Shown one piece after another: positions 1 through 10,065 of a stretch of DNA of 64,000 nucleotides. The position numbers and the translations under genes were made by a program. The stretch lies in contig BSBK01009262.1 of NCBI GenBank assembly GCA_027943335.1, positions 186,001 through 250,000 on the forward strand, given 5' to 3'. Within the stretch, counting starts at the first letter, position 1, and each line of letters begins with the position of its first letter. The notes under the pieces were generated by a model. That model ran no database searches. It was not told the DNA's origin and was given only the letters and a program-made list of their open reading frames with translations. This stretch comes from Chamaecyparis obtusa. Taxonomy: Eukaryota; Streptophyta; Pinopsida; Cupressales; Cupressaceae.

Positions 1-42
1 CACTTGAACATTTCTCATAATTGAAAGCAATCCTGTACATCT

Positions 43-130
43 TTATGCTGTTTTATTACCTTCATCCATACTACCCTCTATTCTTATAAAGGATTTTTTA
101 TTCAGTGCCCAGTAAGTGATCTGATGCTCT
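43..130 (-). pseudogene. Membrane-protein gene, 3' terminal piece with stop codon
   Basis: This is the last part of a gene cut by the copia element. After the shared target site (GTTAA on the minus strand) the reading frame continues from the 6499-7567 piece and runs hydrophilic (KEHQITYW, ending GNKTA) to TAA at 43-45. The continuation is exactly in frame once one copy of the duplication is removed, which argues that the element landed in coding sequence and not in an intron. The tail is about 30 residues, Lys/Glu-containing, with no membrane segment. Confidence 0.8.
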
Positions 131-135
131 TTAAC

Positions 136-1267
136 TGTGGGAAATATTAAAATTTAAATTTGCAAACCTTTAAAAATTTTAACTCGGCACTTAAAAAATG
201 CTCGGCACATGAAAGGTGCCGAGTGCCAGTTTTACTCGGCACTTAAAAAAATGCTCGGCACATGAAAGATGCCGAGTGCCAGTTTTACTCGACACTTAAA
301 AAATGCTCGACACATGAAAGGTGCCGAGTGCCAGTTTTACTCGGCACTTAAAAAAATGCTCGGCACATGAAAGATGCCGAGTGCCAGTTTTACTCGGCAC
401 TTAAAAAATGCTCGACACATGAAAGGTGCCGAGTGCCAGTTTTACTCGGCACTTAAAAAAAATTCTCGGCACATGAAAGGTGCCGAGTGCCAGTTTTACT
501 CGGCACTTGAAAGGTGCCGAGTGACAGGAGGGTGCCGAGTGAGCTCGGCACCTGAAAAAGCCGAGTGAGCTCGGCACCTGAAGGGCAGCTCGGCACTTGA
601 AAGGAAATGCTCGGCAAGAATGGATGCCGAGTGACACAGTTTAACATGAAACTCTTCACGATTAAAAACAAACACTCAAAACTTAAAATATTCAACAAGG
701 ATCTTCTCAAATGCAATGTAGAGGGGAAGAACAATAGATTCGAGTATGCCTCCTTGCTTGATATTTAACTTTGATTAAAACATTTACAAAATCTGGGAGC
801 ATTCAGCTTCAACCAGAAAACCCTAAATTTACCCTAAAAACTTAAAACTTCAAATAAACTATTAAACTTCAAACTTGCAGCTCTAATGGTTGCATACTAT
901 AATGCCTGGAGCAATCACTGCATCAACAGGTCGAATCAAAACAATAATAAACTTACAGAATGACCAGAGAAGAAACACGTGCAACTACAGGCACGAAATA
1001 AGCAAACTTCTTTCTCTGCACTCTGACGACTGGATCTGCTGATCTTCTTCTTTGCTCTGCAACTTTAAATCTGCACTTTCTCTGCTGAACTAAAAATGAA
1101 TGAGGGAGAGACATTCCTTTTTGTCATATTCCATTTTTCCCCTCTTTTCAAAATTCGAAAATCTCACCTACCCGTATTAATGTTTCTAGCTGTTCTGTTC
1201 GTCAAAGGTGGTAGGTGAGCGTTTGGCTCAAGGGACAAACAGCTCGCAGCATTTAATTTTTCCAACA
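136..1267 (-). repeat. 3' LTR of the copia element (1132 bp)
   Basis: On the minus strand it begins TGTTGGAAAAATT and ends CCCACA. It is 158 bp longer than its partner because it holds about six, rather than three, copies of a 52-53 bp palindromic minisatellite at 183-510. The purine tract directly before it on the minus strand identifies it as the 3' LTR. Confidence 0.95.
183..640. repeat. Palindromic minisatellite inside the copia LTR
   Basis: About six tandem units of 52-53 bp, each containing CTCGGCAC followed about 15-16 bp later by its inverse GTGCCGAG, so each unit can fold into a hairpin. A few units carry CTCGACAC variants. A less regular tail of the same octamers runs to about 640. 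The partner LTR has about three units at 5573-5730. Confidence 0.9.
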
Positions 1268-1300
1268 CTCCCCCTTTGTCCTGAGCCAAACAAACAAGGA

Positions 1301-3022
1301 TCACTGTTGATCCACATCAACTACACCAAGACATTTTCTTAGGTGCACAAAAGCTCCAATGCCTAATGGCTTTGTGAAGATGTCTGCTAGCTGCTGCTCA
1401 GACTTGCAAAATTCCATCTTGATATCCCCATTCTCCACCAACTCTCTGATGAAGTGATATCTGATCTCTATGTGTTTGCTTCTAGCATGGAAGACTGGAT
1501 TCTTGGACAATGCAATTGATGAGATGTTGTCACAATAAATTGTGGTTCCATCCTCTTGCCTTTCATTCAAATCTGTCAAGATCCTCCTTAGCCAAATTGC
1601 CTGACATGCTGCTGCATTTGCTGCTATGTATTCAGCCTCTGATGTAGATTGAGCAACAATAGGTTGCTTCTTGGATGCCCATGAAATGGCACCCAATCCC
1701 ATGTGGAATACATATCCGGAAGTGCTCTTCCTATCATCTATACTTCCAGCCCAATCACTATCTGTATATCCTACCAACTTGAATTCATTTGCTGTAGTAT
1801 ACAAAATTCCAAATCCCTTGGTACCTTTCACATACCTTAGGATCCTCTTTCCCGCTTGCCAATGGGAATCCTTTGGTGTTTCCATAAATCTGGAAATCAA
1901 ACTTACTGCATGCATCAAGTCTGGCCGAGTTGCAGTCAAGTACATTAAACTTCCAACCATACTCTTGTATAGTGTTGGATCCACTCTCTTGCTAGAGTCT
2001 TCCTTGCTCAACTTCAGACCTACTGCTGTTGGTGTGGGGGCTGCCTTACTGTTCTGCATTTTAAATCTCTCCAAGATCTGCCCTGCATATTTTTCTTGAG
2101 AGATAAAGATGCCATCATGCATTTGTTTTACTTCTATGCCTAGAAAGTACTTCAAGAGACCTAGGTCTGTCATCTCAAACTCATTTTTCATTTTCTCTTT
2201 GAACTCACCAATTAGAGCCCTGTCATTTCCAGTAAAAATCAAATCATCTACATACAAGACAACAATCAGCACATTACCATTTGCTGCCTTGATGTAGAGT
2301 GTGGGCTCACCATTGCTTTTGCTAAAGCCATTGCTCATCAAATATGAGTCAATCCTACTGTACCATGCCCGTGGAGCTTGCTTGAGCCCATAAAGAGCTC
2401 TCTTCAATCTATATACTTTATGTTCTTCACCTGCAACTTCATAACCAGGTGGCTGCTCCACATATACTTCTTCCTTTAATACACCATTTAGGAAGGCGGA
2501 CTTCACATCCATTTGATATACCTTCCACTTGTGCTGGGCTGCAATTGCTATGACAACACTCACGGTTTCCATTCTTGCAACTGGGGCATAGGTCTCATCA
2601 TAATCTCTGCCATACTGCTGTTTGTAGCCCTTGACTACCAGCCTTGCCTTATGTCTATCAATTTTGCCTTCAGTATTGCATTTGGTCTTATAGACCCATT
2701 TCACTCCAATCACTTGCTTTTTGGGAGGTAAATCAGTTAGCTCCCATGTCTCATTCCTTTCTATAGCATCTATCTCCTCATCCATGGCCTTACACCATTT
2801 CTTCTCCTTAATAGCTTCTTCAAAGTATATTGGATCACTATGAGAAAATAGTGCAAAATTAACACTCTCATCATATTCTTCATACCTTTCATCTTGGTAT
2901 ATCTCCCTAAGACTCTTGGTCTTTCTTGGTAACAGGGAGGAGAGTGTGGGATCAGAATCTTCACTGCTGCTGCTCGGCACTGACACTCGGTCATGCCTAG
3001 AGGAGCTCGGCAATGACTGAGG
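1301..3022 (-). CDS. Copia polyprotein, C-terminal part: reverse transcriptase and RNase H
   Basis: About 570 codons in the same frame as the gag-integrase ORF upstream, separated from it only by a TAA at 3023-3025. The RVT_2 reverse transcriptase shows the DETYAPVAR and MDVKSAFLNG blocks and the catalytic YVDD motif near 2230-2262. The copia RNase H follows, with YTDSDWAGS near 1725-1760 and the KHIEIRYHFIRE block near the end. Reverse transcriptase copies element RNA into DNA and RNase H removes the RNA strand in the virus-like particle. The stretch before RT is Ser-rich linker. The apparent start is a TTG codon, not a real start; this is the second half of one polyprotein. Confidence 0.93.
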   Translation of the reverse strand, partial: PQSLPSSSRHDRVSVPSSSSEDSDPTLSSLLPRKTKSLREIYQDERYEEYDESVNFALFSHSDPIYFEEAIKEKKWCKAMDEEIDAIERNETWELTDLPPKKQVIGVKWVYKTKCNTEGKIDRHKARLVVKGYKQQYGRDYDETYAPVARMETVSVVIAIAAQHKWKVYQMDVKSAFLNGVLKEEVYVEQPPGYEVAGEEHKVYRLKRALYGLKQAPRAWYSRIDSYLMSNGFSKSNGEPTLYIKAANGNVLIVVLYVDDLIFTGNDRALIGEFKEKMKNEFEMTDLGLLKYFLGIEVKQMHDGIFISQEKYAGQILERFKMQNSKAAPTPTAVGLKLSKEDSSKRVDPTLYKSMVGSLMYLTATRPDLMHAVSLISRFMETPKDSHWQAGKRILRYVKGTKGFGILYTTANEFKLVGYTDSDWAGSIDDRKSTSGYVFHMGLGAISWASKKQPIVAQSTSEAEYIAANAAACQAIWLRRILTDLNERQEDGTTIYCDNISSIALSKNPVFHARSKHIEIRYHFIRELVENGDIKMEFCKSEQQLADIFTKPLGIGAFVHLRKCLGVVDVDQQ

Positions 3023-5452
3023 TTACTTGCCTTTTCTTCTATCTGCTCCTTCTTCTTGCTGTTCATCAGCATCCTCTTCACTCATGATTGGCACTTTACT
3101 TGAAGTGCTTGGTGACTCATCAGTTGAACCATACCAAGACTGATTTTCCAGAAATTCCACATCTCTTGAAAGGATCATCTTGTTGTTCAATGGGTCATAC
3201 AATCTGTATGCCTTTGATTCTGGGCTGTACCCTGTGAAGATGCACTTCACTCCTTTGTCATCCAATTTATGCCTTTGCTCTTTAGGTACATGTGCATATG
3301 CTACACATCCAAACACCCTTAGGTGTTCAACTGTCCATCTTCCTCGTGACCATGCTTCCATTGGAATTATGTCACGGACAGCCTTTGTAGGACACCTATT
3401 AATTAGGTAAACTGTTGTTGCTACAGCCTCTCCCCAAAATTCAGTTGGGAGACCTTTCTCTTTCATCATGCTCCTTGCCATTTCAACAATGGTTCTGTTC
3501 TTTCTTTCAGCCACTCCATTTTGCTGTGGTGTATAGCTGGCTGTGAGCTCTTTCTTTATGCCATGTTTCCTACAAAAATTTACAAAAGAATTGGAGGTAT
3601 ACTCTCCTCCTTTATCTAATCTTAGGACCTTAATATAATGTCCACATTCTCTTTCAGCCTGGGCTTTGAATTCAGCAAATTTATTAAATGCTTCAGATTT
3701 ATTCTTTAAGAAATACACCCATGTCCTACGACTGAAATCATCAATAAATGTCATGAAATAAGTACTCCCCCCAATGGAAGTAACTTGCATAGGACCAACT
3801 AGGTCAGTATGCACTAACTCTAATGGATATCTAGCCCTCCTAGAATTTTCAGAATTAAAGGGTAGCCTATGTTGCTTACCCAAAATACAAGCCTCACACT
3901 TGTCACATGAATTTCCTACTCTTGGCAAACCGTCTACCATTCTTTTATTTGATAATAAATTTAAACCAGCATAGCCAAGATGACCATACCTGAGGTGCCA
4001 TAGTCGTGAGGGGTCTTCAATCACACTCCTTAGAGCTGATTGTGTGGGAGGTGCATCACCAACTTGAGATGAGAAACATGTCTCTATCTTCAAGGGAAAC
4101 ATTCTGTTCTTTGTCATTTGAACTGCTGCAAGTAAGTTTTTGCTCCCATCCTTTTCATGAATGACACACCTGTCATTCTCCATCAGCACTTTGTATCCAT
4201 TTTGAATGAGCTGACCAATGCTCATCAAATTGTGCTTCATACCAGGGGCAAAATACACATTTTGTATTTCCTTCTTCTCACCTTGCTTGGTGCGGACCAT
4301 AATAGATCCTTTGCCCACAACTGGTAGGGTTCCATTGTTACCCATTTTAATCTCAGATTTGAAACTCTTGTCAATGAATGAAAACAAGGTTTCATTACCA
4401 CTCATGTGGTTGCTACATCCACTGTCGAGGTACCAAACCTCAGGGCTTCCTTCTTCACCAACATTACACATGATGAAGGCAGTGGCATTGTTTCCACTTC
4501 CCATATTCACATCAGCCACATTTGCTTGTCCTGACTGATCACTCTGCTTCTTCCAGCATTCACTTGCATAATGCCCATATTTATGACAGTAGTAGCATTC
4601 TACATTACTCCTATTTGAGTTGTAGTTTTTCTTACCTCCTCTTGAAGTATTTTGTGAGCTACTTGCTCCATCTGCTCTATCTGAGCTTTCTGCTGCAGCA
4701 TTTCTTTGTCCTCCATGACCTCGGCCTCTGCCTCTGGAGTTTTTGCCTGAGCCTTTTCTTCCTCTCCCCCTTCCTCTTGGATTTGACTGAGCCTTGAATG
4801 CTTGCTCTTGGGTAGAAGAGGATGTAGATCTGTTGATCCTATGCTCATGGGTTTGAAGAATACCCATCAACTCATCCATTGTCAAAATAGTGAGGTCTTT
4901 TGCCTCTTCAATGGTCATGACCAAGTTGTCATATTTATGAGGTAAACTCCTCAATATCTTTTCTACTATCCTCTGCTCTTGATAGTCTTCTCCATTTGAC
5001 TTTAGTTGATTAATCACATTGGAGGTCCTTGAACTGAAGTCTGCAATCAATTCATTTTCCTTCATCTGAAGGTTCTCAAACTCCCTCCTTATATTTTGTA
5101 GCTTTACAGTTCGGACTTTATCAGTCCCCTTGAAGTTTGTCTCAAGGATATCCCAAGCTTCTTTTGCATAATTTGCTGCTGCAATCTTTGGGAAGACTGT
5201 CTCTGTCATTGCTGCCTCAATTAAACTTAGTGCCTTAGCATCCTTTCTCCTTGACTCTTTCAGCTGAGTCTTCTGTGGATTTGTGAGAGCAGCATACTGA
5301 GCTGGGTCTGTCACATCATTGAATCCATTAACCACAAACTCCCATAAATCATTTGCAACCATTATGGTCTTTAACTTCTTTGCCCATATGTCATAGTTCT
5401 GTCCATTGAATGGTGGTGGCTGCTGCCATATCTTTCCTGCATCTCCTGCCAT
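3023..5452 (-). CDS. Copia polyprotein, N-terminal part: gag, protease, integrase
   Basis: An 809-codon ORF from ATG at 5452 to TAA at 3023. Gag (UBN2/DUF4219 type) fills the first 260 or so residues and is followed by an RG-rich basic stretch. One CCHC zinc knuckle (CYYCHKYGHYASEC) lies near residue 284, and the aspartic protease motif LDSGCSNHMSG near 340. The pre-integrase HHCC region with LWHLRYGHLG is near 480. The integrase core begins with HTDLVGPM near 546, then DKGGEY near 613 and TPQQNGVAERKN. These proteins form the particle, cut the polyprotein and insert the cDNA. The ORF starts about 60 bp after the primer-binding site, as expected for gag. The TAA should separate RT from the rest unless read through, so this copy may not be autonomous. 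Confidence 0.95.
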   Translation of the reverse strand: MAGDAGKIWQQPPPFNGQNYDIWAKKLKTIMVANDLWEFVVNGFNDVTDPAQYAALTNPQKTQLKESRRKDAKALSLIEAAMTETVFPKIAAANYAKEAWDILETNFKGTDKVRTVKLQNIRREFENLQMKENELIADFSSRTSNVINQLKSNGEDYQEQRIVEKILRSLPHKYDNLVMTIEEAKDLTILTMDELMGILQTHEHRINRSTSSSTQEQAFKAQSNPRGRGRGRKGSGKNSRGRGRGHGGQRNAAAESSDRADGASSSQNTSRGGKKNYNSNRSNVECYYCHKYGHYASECWKKQSDQSGQANVADVNMGSGNNATAFIMCNVGEEGSPEVWYLDSGCSNHMSGNETLFSFIDKSFKSEIKMGNNGTLPVVGKGSIMVRTKQGEKKEIQNVYFAPGMKHNLMSIGQLIQNGYKVLMENDRCVIHEKDGSKNLLAAVQMTKNRMFPLKIETCFSSQVGDAPPTQSALRSVIEDPSRLWHLRYGHLGYAGLNLLSNKRMVDGLPRVGNSCDKCEACILGKQHRLPFNSENSRRARYPLELVHTDLVGPMQVTSIGGSTYFMTFIDDFSRRTWVYFLKNKSEAFNKFAEFKAQAERECGHYIKVLRLDKGGEYTSNSFVNFCRKHGIKKELTASYTPQQNGVAERKNRTIVEMARSMMKEKGLPTEFWGEAVATTVYLINRCPTKAVRDIIPMEAWSRGRWTVEHLRVFGCVAYAHVPKEQRHKLDDKGVKCIFTGYSPESKAYRLYDPLNNKMILSRDVEFLENQSWYGSTDESPSTSSKVPIMSEEDADEQQEEGADRRKGK

Positions 5453-5512
5453 TGCAAATATCCCAAGAAAAAAAAAATTTGCCCTAACTCACTTTGGATG
5501 TGGGGCCTCAAA

Positions 5513-5524
5513 GCTCTGATACCA
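5513..5524 (-). other. Primer-binding site of the copia element
   Basis: On the minus strand it reads TGGTATCAGAGC directly after the LTR end. This is the common plant site complementary to the 3' end of initiator tRNA-Met, used to prime minus-strand DNA synthesis. Confidence 0.95.
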
Positions 5525-6498
5525 TGTGGGAAATATTAAAATTTAAATTTGCAAACCTTTAAAAATTTTAACTCGGCACTTAAAAAATGCTCGGCACATG
5601 AAAGGTGCCGAGTGCCAGTTTTACTCGGCACTTAAAAAATGCTCGGCACATGAAAGGTGTCGAGTGCTAGTTTTACTCGGCACTTAAAAAAAATGCTCGG
5701 CACATGAAAGGTGCCGAGTGCCAGTTTTACTCGGCACTTGAAAGGTGCCGAGTGACAGGAGGGTGCCGAGTGAGCTCGGCACCTAAAGAAGCCGAGTGAG
5801 CTCGGCACCTGAAGGGCAGCTCGGCACTTGAAAGGAAATGCTCGGCAAGAATGGATGCCGAGTGACATAGTTTAACATGAAACTCTTCACGATTAAAAAC
5901 AAACACTCAAAACTTAAAATATTCAACAAGGATCTTCTCAAATGCAATGTAGAGGGGAAGAACAATAGATTCGAGTATGCCTCCTTGCTTGATATTTAAC
6001 TTTGATTAAAACATTTACAAAATCGAGGAGCATTCAGCTTCAACCAGAAAACCCTAAATTTACCTTAAAAACTTAAAACTTCAAATAAACTATTAAACTT
6101 CAAACTTGCAGCTCTAATGGCTACATACTACAATGCCTGGAGAAATCACTGCATCAACAAGTCAAATCAAAACAATAATAAACTTACAGAATGACCAGAG
6201 AAGAAACACGTGCAACTACAGGCACGAAATAAGCAAACTTCTTTCTCTGCACTCTGACGACTGGATCTGCTGATCTTCTTCTTTGCTCTGCAACTCTAAA
6301 TCTGCACTTTCTCTGCTGAACTAAAAATGAATGAGGGAGAGACATTCCTTTTTGTCATATTCCATTTTCCCCCTATTTTCAAAATTTGAAAATCTCACCT
6401 ACCCGTATTAATGTTTCTAGCTGTTCTGTTCGTCAAAGGTGGTAGGTGAGCATTTGGCTCAAGGGACAAACAGCTCGCAGCATTTAATTTTTCCAACA
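5525..6498 (-). repeat. 5' LTR of the copia element (974 bp)
   Basis: Same sequence as 136-1267 apart from three missing minisatellite units and about 15 substitutions. It lies next to the primer-binding site, so it is the 5' LTR and should carry the promoter in its U3 part. No classical TATA box was assigned. Confidence 0.95.
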
Positions 6499-7572
6499 TT
6501 AACTATACCCAAGTACGACAGAAATTGTTGGAATTTGGAATATTCATCATCTGCCGAAAGGGACTCTTCATCAAATTTGCAGACCTGCTTAACAAACTGG
6601 CTACTGAATACCAGAGCCGAGAAACGCCAACAGATTAAGCAGAATAATCCCACTAAACTGACTGCTAAAATCGGAACACAGAAAGCAAGGAGTGGCATAA
6701 TGCAGAAAACCGAGATTACAATATTCTTCAACTTAAATTCTCGAATTGAGAAATCTTCGAGATTTGACAAAACATATACCACCCTAGGACTTAATAGGTA
6801 CACTAAAACAGCAGCTGGGAGAAAGAAGTAAGGAATAACTAGACGGATAAGTTTTTTGGAGACAGAATTTCCACAATAAAGCGCTGCCTTGAACCATCTG
6901 CAGAGCATGAGGAACCATCCCACTAAAATAAAAATGCATTGGAGATAAAATATTAAATTACCTCCATTATTATGACGAAGAAGAAGGGATGAACGACATC
7001 TCACTTTAACGGCCATAACGGCAACACAAATTGTAACAATCACTCCACCACCTGGATTGAAGAATGAACTGAACACAAAGTAGTTTGTCTTCCATGCACG
7101 AAGTGCAACCCACGACTTCATCATCTCACTTCTTAACCGCTTCCATTTACCACTTTCATTTTCCTCGTCATCAGAAAATACATTGGGAAACATGAGACGG
7201 CAAATTAGACAACGGCATACCTTACCAGTAAAGATGACAAGCCCTAACAGGAGGAGGAGAGATGAGGCCCCAAACAGGAGAAGCACGCCAGATGACACGA
7301 ACCACGGGCCCGCTTCCCTTTCCACTGCAGAATTATTAACATTTTGCAATGCATAAATTTCTATAGCGATGTGGAATGCCAAACTCACCAACAAGGCGGC
7401 TATGCTGCTCCATCCCCCTTCTGTACCGGCGATTGCCATCCCAGGCAGAAGACATCCCATGAATACACACATTGTAAGCAGAGCCACATCCATTCTTAAT
7501 TGGTTATCAACCAACTCTTTCATGTCCTCCTCAATGGATGCCCCGAAGACTTTCACTTTCTCAACATCAAGA
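6499..7572 (-). pseudogene. Membrane-protein gene, main central piece (unrecognised family)
   Basis: About 357 codons of open frame on the minus strand, bounded by the chromovirus at 7573 and the copia element at 6498. The apparent ORF start and end (MQSGLKEYG and GKIKCCELFVP) are LTR sequence, not protein. The native part has about seven or eight hydrophobic stretches long enough to span a membrane, such as LLTMCVFMGCLLPG, SGVLLLFGASSLLLLLGLV and IMPLLAFCVPILAVSL. A short acidic loop (SDDEENESG) and an FNPGGG motif lie between spans. Frame and composition indicate a real protein, probably in a cellular membrane. I do not recognise the family. No stop lies in this piece, so interruption seems recent compared with full decay. 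Confidence 0.8.
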
Positions 7573-9632
7573 TGTAGTACCTCCATATTTTTGCTTTCAG
7601 TTTTATCAGTGCCGTACTCTTTTAGGCCACTTTGCATGTGTGCATTTATGAATATTGTTTCAGTGATTGTGGATTTATCTGGATTATGTTCATGCTATGA
7701 TGATATGTGACTTCATATTTAGATGGTTATGATATTATGATGTGATGTTTCAAGTTTCAGTTGGTTTATGATATACTTACCCCATACTAGCATGTGTATG
7801 GCATTTTTATGTATGTATCTATATTATGTGTCTTTATGGTAGAGGGCGGAGGCGTAGTTACTCGCTTTGTCGAGATCCACATGACTGACTGTACCTTATC
7901 ATTGCTTGTTATATGTTGTATGTACATGCTTTGTCTAGTGTTGGCAAGTTTGCAAGTACGGGGCATCGTCTTCCCTGAATTGGCGGGAGTGAGCGTGCCC
8001 ACATACATTCATCTCATGGTAAAGAGGGGAGATAGTTTTCGGACCCAAAACTCAATCCTTAGCCTATTTATCATAATTAATGGATAAAGTGTCGTTTGAC
8101 TACCTTGCCCGAGTTTGGTCAGGTTGACCTAATTCGTGGATCCCGTCTTGTGAGATTGTATGATGCATGAATGTTACTGAAATTATTGCTTTGATTTGAT
8201 TATTTTGCTATGGTTATTTTAATTAATTATATAGTGGGAAAATAATGATTAAAGTATTTCTTATGTTGTTGAATAATTATTAATTAATTAAAAGTCAAAT
8301 ATGAGAATATTTGAATTTAATTAATTAATTGTGCTAAATTTTGATTTAATATGTTTTTATTAAACTGTTGAAGAATTAGTGCATGTTTTAATTGTGTTGT
8401 AAATTATTAAATAATTTAAATGTGAAATTTTATTGTTGCATGTTCTTTATTTGTTTATGTGAAATTGGATTTCATAAGATAATTTGTAAATAGAGTTCCA
8501 TGTGAGATGTGCATGAATAATATATTTTATAATTAAATATTGGTATTTTCCCTCAACTCGAGAAGAGGAGTTTGAATAGGAGTTGTCTGGTGACTCATTA
8601 GGGTTTTGCATGATAAGTGGGTTTGTTTATCTATTTGGAAAAAAAATTGCATTCATTTTGGGATAACCAGGTTTTGTTAAAATTTTTAATTTTGGAGAGG
8701 GAGCATTGGAGGAATATTTTGTGCTTTCTTGTGTTCTTGAAAATTGGGTGTGAGAATTTTTCTGGGTGAAATGTGTATGCATCTGGTATTGGAATTCTAC
8801 ATGCTGTGATTCAGAGTTGCAGGATTGAGCTCTACACATTCAGATTTGGGAGATTTAGCATTCTACAGTCAATTCCATCTCAGTTTCTTGCATTGGATTG
8901 AGGTAGGAGATTGATTTAATCTTTCTGAAATTTTACTTATTAAATTTTCATTATATAGTTGTGTTTGTTTTGATTTGGAGAATGCAAATCTATTTTCATT
9001 TATAATTCATTTTGGGTATTAGGAAAACCATTTGTTTGATGCTTTTGATTTTTATATTGTGACTTGGCATAGAAATGTTACGCTGCTGAAATTTTTGAGA
9101 AAAATTCATCCTAGGGCTTTTAGAAAATAAAAATTTAAATATCTATAGTAGGTTCTATAGTATGAATGTTTTAATTAAATGGGTTGTTCTTGAAAATTCA
9201 ATTTGAGCTTAAAAAATGCATTCTGTGTAAAAAAACCCTTGCTCTGTAAAAAAATACAGTAAAACAAAGTATTCTGTAAAAGACAAAAAAAAAAGATGCT
9301 TTTGTTTTTTTTATTGGTTGAAGTTGAAATTGTTAAGTGAAGTCCATTTGTTAAAATTTATTATAAAAAATCTGGTCTTCACATTTCCAATTCTGGAAAT
9401 AAAAAGTGACAGTCTGCCATTTCCATTTTCGAAAATACCAGACCTGTCAAATCAATCATCTTTTTCTTTTGTTGAATATAGTATATAGTTATTATTTTAT
9501 TAAATGTAATGCAATGTTTTAAAAAAAAAATTAATTATAACTTTGCATATTTTATGTTTTTGGTTTTTTGTTTTTTTTTAAAAATTGTTTTTAAAAAAAA
9601 TAAAGTAAAAAGTGTTGTGCACTTTATCCTGC

Positions 9633-9800
9633 CACGTAGGGTACCTACGCAGGTAGGGTCCTGCATTGGCAGGGTGCCTGCGCATGCAGGTACACTGCGC
9701 TGGCAGGGTACCTACGCACGCAGGTACACTGCGCACGTGCAGTACTTGCAAGCGCAGGTACACTGCGCGGCTATGGGGTGCGGGCTTGGGCCCCCCCAAA
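9633..9800. repeat. GC-rich block of short palindromic repeats in the LTR
   Basis: In AT-rich surroundings this block repeats GGTACACTGCGC, GCAGGGTACCT and GCGCA motifs, many self-complementary (GGTACC, TGCGCA, GCACGTGC), and ends in GGGCCCCCCC. The second LTR carries the same block at about 18690-18850. Confidence 0.85.
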
Positions 9801-9884
9801 TTATGTCATATATTTTGGTTTAATATTATTTAATTCATTTTACTTTTTATGTTATGTTAACATATTAATTTGTATATGTTAGTT

Positions 9885-9889
<5 letters not shown>

Positions 9890-9944
<55 letters not shown>

Positions 9945-10023
9945 GTAAATATATATATATATATGTAAATATATATATATATGTAAATATATATATATAT
10001 ATATATATAAATATATATATATG

Positions 10024-10055
<32 letters not shown>

Positions 10056-10065
10056 TATTTGGTTA
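9890..10065. repeat. TA dinucleotide microsatellite in the 5' LTR
   Basis: Nearly pure TA repeats broken by GTAAA units. The matching position of the second LTR has a longer, purer TA run followed by TTTA repeats. Confidence 0.95.

Larger units (their letters stand above)
136..6498 (-). mobile_element. Ty1/copia LTR retrotransposon, nearly intact, inserted in a membrane-protein gene
   Basis: Complete copia element read on the minus strand. Both ends have LTRs (136-1267 and 5525-6498) that start TG and end CA. The flanking pentamers are identical: TTAAC at 131-135 and at 6499-6503, a 5-bp target-site duplication. A primer-binding site matching the initiator tRNA-Met type lies next to the right LTR (5513-5524), and a purine tract lies next to the left LTR (about 1268-1278), which fixes the orientation. 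Domain order gag, protease, integrase, RT, RNase H is the copia order. By eye the LTRs differ at about 15 of some 690 non-repeat positions, so the insertion is fairly recent. One in-frame TAA breaks the polyprotein. Confidence 0.97.

Noticed and set aside
183..510. CRISPR-like array of palindromic repeats
   Set aside because: The units are contiguous tandem repeats without unique spacers and lie inside a plant LTR.
401..734. ORFs over the LTR minisatellite
   Set aside because: Products of the CTCGGCAC tandem repeats; both LTRs give the same peptides.
1671..2297. Plus-strand ORFs across the copia RT region
   Set aside because: They are antisense shadows of the minus-strand RT and RNase H frame, without their own domains.
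6459..7637. 392-codon ORF taken as one intact gene
   Set aside because: Both ends are LTR sequence; only 6499-7572 is native, and the true gene parts lie beyond the two elements.
7787..8087. Overlapping ORFs of 70-100 codons in the chromovirus LTR
   Set aside because: They recur in the other LTR but are not conserved as frames and have no domain.
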